From: Symsagittifera roscoffensis
Taxonomy: Eukaryota; Xenacoelomorpha; Acoela; Convolutidae
Assembly (NCBI RefSeq): GCF_963678635.1
Contig: NC_087070.1
Location: 26,970,057-27,034,056, forward strand
Length of the DNA stretch: 64,000 nt
Direction: 5' to 3'
Shown in pieces: positions 57,701 through 64,000 of the stretch (within the stretch, counting starts at the first letter, position 1; every line of letters begins with the position of its first letter). The notes under the pieces were generated by a model, which worked only from the letters and a program-made list of their open reading frames with translations, was not told where the DNA came from and made no database searches. The translations under genes were made by a program, and so were the position numbers.

Positions 57701-59044
57701 TGCTCGACATCGCCATGTCTATTCAATATCTATCACCAAGTGGTAATGCGCATAGCGGAGAATGAACGGAAAAAGATATCAGACGCGAAACATGGACAGA
57801 CGGGCATAAAATGGCGATGGATACCAGGCAGCAATATACCGGATATAAACAAGATCGAAAAGTCAAACAGCGAGACGCAAACTGTTAACATAACCATATC
57901 CTTGTTCGCAGATGATACCACTATCATCGGCGAGCAAAGAGAGCTGGAAGAGGGCGTTAACATTATCAAAGAAGTCATGGAGAAATTTGAGGAAAAGAAC
58001 AACACAGACAAAGAAGAAAAGGCTTTATTTGGATCAGAAGAAGCAGCAGAAATACGCATGTTGGGTTGTTGGCTAGGTCCAAAAAAAAACCTAATGAATA
58101 GAAAAAAGCGAGCTGGATACCTATGGGCAAAATGCCGCTCGCAACTTCTGAAAAGTAAACTTCCCAGAAAGAAACAAGCACAAGTGGTGCAAGCATGTGT
58201 CGAAAGTGGGCTCCTATTCGATTGCGCTACTCGGCCGTGGTATAACCAAGAGATCAATAATATTCAGTCGTGGATAGATAAAAGGTATAGATATCTCTGG
58301 AGTAATAAAAAGGGTCCACCGCTGAAACAAATGCATTATGAGGGGGTTAATATGCAGGACATCCGGAACATGTACGACATAAGATCATTGAGATGGAAGA
58401 TCGAGAAACGTACGTTAGAGCGGATAGGCCACATATTAAGAATGAGCAACGCAAGGACGGTTAAAATGGCGGTGTTAGGGTGGCTGGGCAGCCTCGAGGA
58501 AATCCAGAAGCGACCAGGTTACAAACGGAAAACCATTTTCTACTGGAGGAAGTTGCTCAAGGAGGCCGGAATCAACTGGACCGAAGCCCCTAAATTTGCC
58601 TTAGACCGAAAAGAATGGAAAAGAAGAATCAAAATACGCATGGACCACTTGGAGAAATGGGAGTACCAACAAGGGAATCGCCATGATGGTGAAGAAAAGT
58701 TAGAGAAGAGGAATTTCGATCTCCCCCCGACGAACTTACAGTTTGACATATGTGAAAAGGTTTGCAAATCGGTAGGGGGACTAAAGATTCACATAAAGAG
58801 AATGCACACCGAAGCCTCGCACTCTTTCACGTGCAGTCGTTGCCAGAAAACATGGAAGACAGAAAATCCATACAAAAATCACGTCAAAGTCTGTAACCCT
58901 CAAGAAGCTGAAAAACCCAGAAAATACATAGCAAAGAAGAAGGAATGTAGCAAATGCAACAGGACACTGTCGGCGACAAACATGGCCAAACACACAGACA
59001 GATGCAGGGGGAGAGGGCATGGCTCGAACGAGCCGAACGCCTAG
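54767..59044 (+). CDS. LINE-1 ORF: 2A-like motif, PHD-like finger, APE endonuclease, RT, three C-terminal zinc fingers
   Basis: An intact 1425-codon frame. Residues 76-83 are DVEKNPGP, the 2A ribosome-skipping signature. Residues 86-135 form a PHD-like finger (C86, C89, C100, C103, H108, C111, C132, C135). Residues 150-250 are a charged Pro/Glu linker with three repeats of a C[ED]NPAQ unit. Residues 292-535 are an APE endonuclease (WN300, E333, Y398, D434-x-N436-x-H438, D500, SDH527). RT spans about 775-1160 with D918 (LLDLRKAY), GLREGCSTSP and FADD1050. The C-terminal fingers are C1329/C1333/H1342/H1347, C1356/C1359/H1372/C1376 and C1394/C1397/H1409/C1413. The role is target-primed reverse transcription. 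No ATG lies in frame before residue 264, so the true start is unknown. All catalytic residues are present. Confidence 0.92.
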   Translation: MRQRTHRVFGTEGNKPGTARTQNPPEYQQSGADPASQSTSYNNIVARTSPRFECVGFFVADSGLAHLGQLITRAGDVEKNPGPTLCGECRKKVTSNSVKCTWCEQWIHQGCSGLSRQEIQQLAKANRYAFECTKCSSALSNPNREFPEVETRGEKPCENPAQEPEEANGTDTREPREQAPWPHLDQESAEGEPRGTNTCDNPAQGPTLTNELPQREEPKSPCLHPGQEPEEEETRGIDSCENPAQHLLRQKDSDKGEKTRRGKMRRPTEEHREARRQKRRQRRLPTPPEGQPSITVTAWNLQGLSVHERNRNRLKRVITYAQGKRWEIILISELRSKSKGVIWLDEDSEQTVVIHSQRSGIVLSGEALKSWISEGQKKSFSERTTAIEVHGMKIISVYQPLRSNGVEGIEEYRHCLENEVARTPKTKVLIIGGDHNAHIGRERACETNGRYGLTTPTTEAGGDLLDWCVAHDLQWINSFSNLRKRGTWFNHSHRRWYELDGFIMRRGERHRHAKRIQITEELTLSDHKPVSLHLKIPKRSRPTRVARKPAINWEKLSTEQTALKFQKESETKKVDEDSSWSEIATALTQAALKVCGKRTRQIANPWTIGHEDELSQLHNSIASAVRDRNESLEQDRPLQDILRNRDNLRKARAKMKGKLKELEREWWDKILDECQQANIKGDMGTMYRTLRQLGGRDRKLDTGTTLTTDEFKAHFEGVSKNRYEISPQLLMDTVARMGDHIAEKKYIEENNLLNETPSDKEIQDCISEIRESAPGKDNVRIKYIKLASPHVKSAIVAMVKKMFLFRAPTWDEILKNGQIVPLHKKGGKNDVNNYRGVCLLAKGSRILARILSKRLRKWTKRLNLLDDNQSGFKSGRSTADATQILVRITEDADDLKKRRAIWNLPQIEHTDPEARLLDLRKAYPRVNKPALWEILRNYGMKGPFLESLADLHEATSYQVKGKEGDSEEWIPERGLREGCSTSPCLFNIYHQVVMRIAENERKKISDAKHGQTGIKWRWIPGSNIPDINKIEKSNSETQTVNITISLFADDTTIIGEQRELEEGVNIIKEVMEKFEEKNNTDKEEKALFGSEEAAEIRMLGCWLGPKKNLMNRKKRAGYLWAKCRSQLLKSKLPRKKQAQVVQACVESGLLFDCATRPWYNQEINNIQSWIDKRYRYLWSNKKGPPLKQMHYEGVNMQDIRNMYDIRSLRWKIEKRTLERIGHILRMSNARTVKMAVLGWLGSLEEIQKRPGYKRKTIFYWRKLLKEAGINWTEAPKFALDRKEWKRRIKIRMDHLEKWEYQQGNRHDGEEKLEKRNFDLPPTNLQFDICEKVCKSVGGLKIHIKRMHTEASHSFTCSRCQKTWKTENPYKNHVKVCNPQEAEKPRKYIAKKKECSKCNRTLSATNMAKHTDRCRGRGHGSNEPNA
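54992..55015 (+). other. 2A-like ribosome-skipping motif
   Basis: Encodes DVEKNPGP within ITRAGDVEKNPGPTLC. In known 2A peptides the Gly-Pro bond is not formed and translation resumes at Pro, so the product would split after residue 82 and leave Pro at the N-terminus of the finger-endonuclease-RT protein. The upstream context (GQLITRAG) is hydrophobic/basic, unlike the LLxxGD of viral 2A, so the efficiency is uncertain. The same motif in copy 1 is at 48978-49001. Confidence 0.85.
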
Positions 59045-59057
59045 AAGAAGAAGAAGA

Positions 59058-62000
59058 AGTGCCCTGAGAGCCTCACTATAGATATGGCACATTCACATTT
59101 TAAGAAAACTTTAATATCCAAGTTCTTTGAACATTCAAGAAAAAGACATAACAAACGTCACATCTCGAAAACTAGGGGCATTGAGCAGTCCTATTTGACC
59201 GCTCAATTTGAAATTTTGAAGTCCAGGGGGTACACTCGCAGTATCCAACTACAAGGCTGGGAACTTCAAAACTTTTAAAATCCAAGTTTCTGAAAAATTA
59301 AAAAAAAAAATCATTAAACACGTATCTCGGAAACTATAAGGAAAAGAGGTCAAATTTGGAGGCAAGATTTTGAAACGTTTGAGAGTGCTCTTACAGCACC
59401 CAAGTACAGGGATGGAAACCTCAAACTTCGAGAAAGTTTAAACTTGACTTTTAAAAAATTTTCAAAAAAATCAGAAAAAACGTCTTATTGTCACATCTAG
59501 AAAATTAATGAGATTTGAGCAGTCATACTTGGGGGCAAGATTTGCAATCACGGAGAGTAATCGTACAGACACCAACTACAGGGTTGAGAATTTGCAAATT
59601 TAAAAAAAGCATTTTTCAATTTCCTTATTTTTTTTTCAAAAAAATCACTTAAATGATCATTTCTCGAACTACGAGAACTTAAGCACTCATATTTAGACAA
59701 ATAAATCCTAATCTCTAACAAAAACCTACTGTAGATATGTGAAGTTCAAATTCTACCAAAATTTTAATATCCAATATCTGAACATTTAAGAAGACATAAG
59801 CAACGTCACACCTCGGAAACTAAGAAGGGCATTGAGCAGTCGCATTTGAACGCACTAATTGCAACTTTGAACTCCAGAGGGTACCCTCGCAGCAGAACTC
59901 TCAGGCTGAGAACTTAAAATGTTTTGAATTGTTAAAAATCTAAGTTTCTGAACAATTAAAAAAAATCATTTAACGGGTAGTATCTCGAAAACTAAACGGA
60001 TTTTAGCAGTCAAGTTTGGAGACAAGAGAGTATTCTTACTGCACCAAACTACAAAGTTGGAAATTTCAAAATTCGAGACCTTCCAAACTTCACTTTTCTC
60101 ACAAAAATTTCGAAAAAATCAGAAAACGTCTTATCGTATCTGGAAATCTATGACGATTTGAGCAGTCAATTCTTGGGGGCAAGTTTTGCAACCACTGAGA
60201 GTAATCGGAGAACCCATAAGTCAGGGTAGGGAATTTGAAAATTAAAAAGAAACAATTTTCAATTTTCTGATTTCTTTTTTAAAAATCATTAAAAAATAAT
60301 CATAATTATAATCATGATAATAAATTATTTGCAAATTAGATTCCTTTCATTGTAAAATTTACTACATTTACAACCAAACGAAATCTCATTGCGACGAAAT
60401 CTCATTGCACTCATTTTTGGACGAAGAACTCTCAACATCTCGGAGTGCCCTGAGAGCCTCACTATAGATATGGCACTTTCATATTTTACGAAAATTTTTA
60501 TATCCAAGTTCTTTGAACATTCAAGAAAAAGACATAACAAACGTCACATCTCGAAAACTAGGGGCATTGAGCCGTCCTATTTGACCGCTCAATTTGAAAT
60601 TTTGAATTCCAGGGGGTACACTCTCAGTATCCAACTACAAGGCTGGGAACTTAAAACGTTTGAACTTTGAAAATCCAAGTTTCTGAAAAATTAAAATAAA
60701 AAATCATTAAACACGTATCTCAGAAACTACAAGGAATAGAGGTCAAATTTGGAGGCAATAATTGAAACACTTGATAGAACTCTTACAGCACCCAAGTAAA
60801 GGGGTGGAAACCTCAAACTTCGAGAAAGTTTAAACTTGACTTTTAAAAAATTTTCAAAAAAATCAGAAAAAACGTCTTATCGTCACATCTAGAAAATTAA
60901 TAAGATTTGAGCAGTCATACTTGGGGGCAAGATTTGCAATCACGGAGAGTAATCGAACAGACACCAACTACAGGGTTGAGAATTTGCAAATTTAAAAAAA
61001 GCATTTTTCAATTTTCTTATTATTTTTTTTAAAATCACTAAAATGATCATTTCTCGAACTACGAGAACTTAAGCACTCATATTTGGACAAACAACTCCTA
61101 ATCTCTAGGAGTGCCCTAACAAAAACTTACTATAGATATGTAAAGTTCAAATTCTACCAAAATTTTAATATCCAAGTTATCTGAACATTTAAGAAGACAT
61201 GAGTAACGTCACACCTCGGAAACTAAGAAGGGCATTGAGCAGTCGCATTTGAACGCACTATTTGCAACTTTGAACTCCAGAGGGTACCCTCGCAGCAGAA
61301 CTCTCAGGCTGAGAATTTCAAAAGTTTTGAATTGTTAAAAATCTAAGTTTCTGAAAATTAAAAAAAAAATCATTTAACAGGTCGTATCTCGAAAACTACA
61401 CGGATTTTAGCAGTCAAGTTTGGAGAGAAGAGTTGCAACCCTTGAAAGTATTCTTACAGCACCCAACTACAGGGTTGGAAATTTCAAAATTCGATACCTT
61501 CAAACTTCACTTTTCTTACAAAAATTTCGAAAAAAAATCAGAAAACGTCTTATCGTCATATCTGGAAAACTATTAAAAATTGAGCAGTCAATTCTTGGGA
61601 GCAAGTTTTTCAACCACTGAGAGTAATCGGAGAATCATTAATTACAGGGTAGGGAATTTGAAAATTAAAAAAAAAGCAATTTTCAATTTTCTGATTTCTT
61701 TTTTAAAAAATCACTAAATATTAATCATAATAATAATCATGATAAATTGTTTGCAAATTAGATTCCTTTCATTGTAAAAGTTACTACATTTACAACCAAA
61801 CGAAATCTCATTGCGACGAAATCTCATTGCACTCATTTTTGGACGAAGAACTCTCAACATCTCGGAGTGCCCTGAGAGCCTCACTATAGATATGGCACTT
61901 TCATATTTTACGAAAATTTTTATATCCAAGTTCTTTGAACATTCAAGAAAAAGACATAACAAACGTCACATCTCGAAAACTAGGGGCATTGAGCAGTCCT

Positions 62001-64000
62001 ATTTGACCGCTCAATTTGAAATTTTGAATTCCAGGGGGTACACTCTCAGTATCCAACTACAAGGCTGGGAACTTCAAAACGTTTGAACTTTGAAAATCCA
62101 AGTTTCTGAAAAATTAAAATAAAAAATCATTAAACACGTATCTCAGAAACTACAAGGACTAGAGGTCAAATTTGGAGGCAAGAATTGAAACACTTGATAG
62201 TACTCTTACAGCACCCAAGTAAAGAGGTGGAAACCTCAAACTTCGAGAAAGTTTAAACTTGACTTTTAAAAAATTTTCAAAAAAATCAGAAAAAACGTCT
62301 TATCGTCACATCTAGAAAATTAATAAGATTTGAGCAGTCATACTTGGGGGCAAGATTTGCAATCACGGAGAGTAATCGAACAGACACCAACTACAGGGTT
62401 GAGAATTTGCAAATTTAAAAAAAGCATTTTTCAATTTACTTATTATTATTTTTAAATCACTAAAATTATCATTTCTCGAACTACGAGAACTTAAGCACTC
62501 ATATTTGGACAAATAACTCCTAATCTCTAGGAGTGCCCTAACAAAAACTTACTATAGATATGTAAAGTTCAAATTCTACCAAAATTTTAATATCCAAGTT
62601 ATCTGAACATTTAAGAAGACATGAGTAACGTCACACCTCGGAAACTAAGAAGGGCATTGAGCAGTCGAATTTGAACGCACTATTTGCAACTTTGAACTCC
62701 AGAGGGTACCCTCGCAGCAGAAATCTCAGGCTGAGAATTTCAAAAGTTTTGAATTGTTAAAAATCTAAGTTTCTGAAAAATTAAAAAAAAATCATTTAAC
62801 AGGTTGTATCTCGAAAACTACACGGATTTTAGCAGTCAAGTTTGGAGAGATGAGTTGCAACCCTTGAAAGTATTCTTACAGCACCCAACTACAGGGTTGG
62901 AAATTTCAAAATCGATACCTTCAAACTTCACTTTTCTTACAAAAATTTCGAAAAAAAATCAGAAAACGTCTTATCGTCATATCTGGAAAACTATTAAGAA
63001 TTGAGCAGTCAATTCTTGGGGGCAAGTTTTTCAACCACTGAGAGTAATCGGAGAACCCTTAATTACAGGGTAGGGAATTTGAAAATTAAAAAAAAAGCAA
63101 TTTTCAATTTTCTGATTTCTTTTTTAAAAAATCACTAAATATTAATCATAATAATAATCATGATAAATTGTTTGCAAATTAGATTCCTTTCATTGTAAAA
63201 GTTACTACATTTACAACCAAACAAAATCTCATTGCGACGAAATCTCATTGCACTCATATTTGGACGAAGAACTCTCCACATCTCGGAGTGCCCTGAGAGC
63301 CTCACTATAGATATGGCACTTTCATATTTTACGAAAATTTTTATATCCAAGTTCTTTGAACATTCAAGAAAAAGACATAACAAACGTCACATCTCGAAAA
63401 CTAGGGGCATTGAGCAGTCCTATTTGACCGCTCAATTTGAAATTTTGAATTCCAGGGGGTACACTCTCAGTATCCAACTACAAGGCTGGGAACTTCAAAA
63501 CGTTTGAACTTTGAAAATCCAAGTTTCTGAAAAATTAAAATAAAAAATCATTAAACACGTATCTCAGAAACTACAAGGAATAAAGGTCAAACTTGGAGGC
63601 AAGAATTGAAACACTTGATAGTACTCTTACAGCACCCAAGTAAAGGGGTGGAAACCTCAAACTTCGAGAAAGTTTAAACTTGACTTTTAAAAAATTTTCA
63701 AAAAAATCAGAAAAAACGTCTTATCGTCACATCTAGAAAATTAATAAGATTTGAGCAGTCATACTTGGGGGCAAGATTTGCAATCACGGAGAGTAATCGA
63801 ACAGACACCAACTACAGGGTTGAGAATTTGCAAATTTAAAAAAAGCATTTTTCAATTTACTTATTATTTTTTTTAAAATCACTAAAATTATCATTTCTCG
63901 AACTACGAGAACTTAAGCACTCATATTTAGACAAATAAACCCTAATCTCTAACAAAAACCTACTGTAGATATGTGAAGTTCAAATTCTACCAAAATTTTA
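59058..64000. repeat. satellite array with a higher-order repeat of about 1.42 kb
   Basis: The anchor CATCTCGAAAACTAGGGGCA recurs at about 59163, 60549, 61971 and 63392, giving spacings of 1386, 1422 and 1421 bp. Within one unit the TCTCGAAAAC-like anchor recurs at about 61971, 62141, 62311, 62473, 62636, 62809, 62982 and 63240. That is eight monomers of about 150-175 bp, one of them extended by an AATAATAATCATGATAA segment. Neighbouring higher-order units are near-identical while monomers within a unit are clearly diverged. The short open frames here are by-products. The array continues past the window edge. The first 13 bp are the 3' target-site duplication of LINE-1. Confidence 0.92.

Larger units (their letters stand above)
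46214..58244 (+). repeat. direct tandem duplication 3 (two units of about 6.0 kb)
   Basis: Unit 1 is 46214-52230 and unit 2 is 52232-58244. Landmarks are offset by 6014-6018 bp. At the junction the LINE-1 frame (GTGGTATA, 52223-52230) is followed by one extra C and then TAGGAAAC, the left boundary sequence at 46214. The units are almost identical by eye. Confidence 0.92.
54713..59057 (+). mobile_element. LINE-1 copy 2, complete insertion with target-site duplication
   Basis: A 4.35-kb APE-type non-LTR retrotransposon inserted in a satellite monomer. It has a 13-bp target-site duplication, a single long frame, and a short (AAG)n tail that starts directly after the stop codon. The frame is open from the first base of the element, which suggests the insertion may be 5'-truncated. 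It is GC-rich against the AT-rich satellite. The combination of 2A motif, PHD-like finger, APE endonuclease and C-terminal C2H2/C2HC fingers points to a CR1/L2-like or Ingi-like clade, not resolved here. Confidence 0.93.

Noticed and set aside
60389-63507. Recurring open frames of about 90 codons (MRRNLIALIFGRRT...) in the satellite
   Set aside because: They recur only because the satellite unit recurs, have no domain, and start within non-coding monomer sequence.
59163-64000. Regular repeats as a CRISPR array
   Set aside because: Monomers of 150-175 bp in a higher-order satellite with no short identical repeats separated by unique spacers, in a eukaryotic context.

Overview
This is a repeat-dense, AT-rich animal (metazoan) nuclear segment. 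It has one recognisable host gene, split by introns, and a large mass of transposable elements. There are no bacterial-type operons. The host gene is aph-1, encoding the APH-1 subunit of gamma-secretase, on the minus strand. Four exons lie at 44334-42103. The terminal exon is present twice, at 33756-33550 and 23235-23029. The splice phases join without error to a predicted 264-residue protein, against 265 for human APH1A as I recall it. The class of animal cannot be fixed from this window.

Layout. 1-1010: nothing recognised except a tRNA-like relic. 1011-19560: minus-strand fossils of two Ty3/Gypsy-type LTR retroelement families (called A and B here), separated by a recurrent non-coding module. 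19561-36200: two near-identical copies of a long non-coding stretch carrying fold-back, MITE and tRNA-like repeats and the duplicated aph-1 terminal exon. 36201-39725: a degenerate APE-type LINE (LINE-2) in sense orientation inside aph-1 intron 4. 39726-44334: the rest of intron 4 and aph-1 exons 4 to 1. 44458-45685: an element with 22-bp terminal inverted repeats, packed with near-palindromic motifs, ending 124 bp upstream of the aph-1 start codon. 46214-59057: two copies of an APE-type LINE (LINE-1) whose ORF carries a 2A-like ribosome-skipping motif just before a PHD-like zinc finger. 47310-64000: a satellite with a higher-order repeat of about 1.42 kb, into which LINE-1 inserted.

Three direct tandem duplications dominate the architecture: 7430-17938 (unit about 5.25 kb), 16499-37591 (unit about 10.5 kb) and 46214-58244 (unit about 6.0 kb). 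Every breakpoint lies in transposon or repeat DNA. Two junctions share 8 bp and 5 bp of microhomology and the third has a single filler base. The duplications explain why LINE-1 copy 1 lacks its C-terminus, why LINE-2 copy 1 lacks its endonuclease, and why aph-1 has two terminal exons. Uncollapsed assembly artefacts have not been excluded.

The most notable points are the 2A-PHD-endonuclease-RT-zinc-finger LINE with an intact 1425-codon frame, the aph-1 gene with a doubled last exon and an Asn at a normally conserved His, and the unnamed inverted-repeat elements around aph-1.
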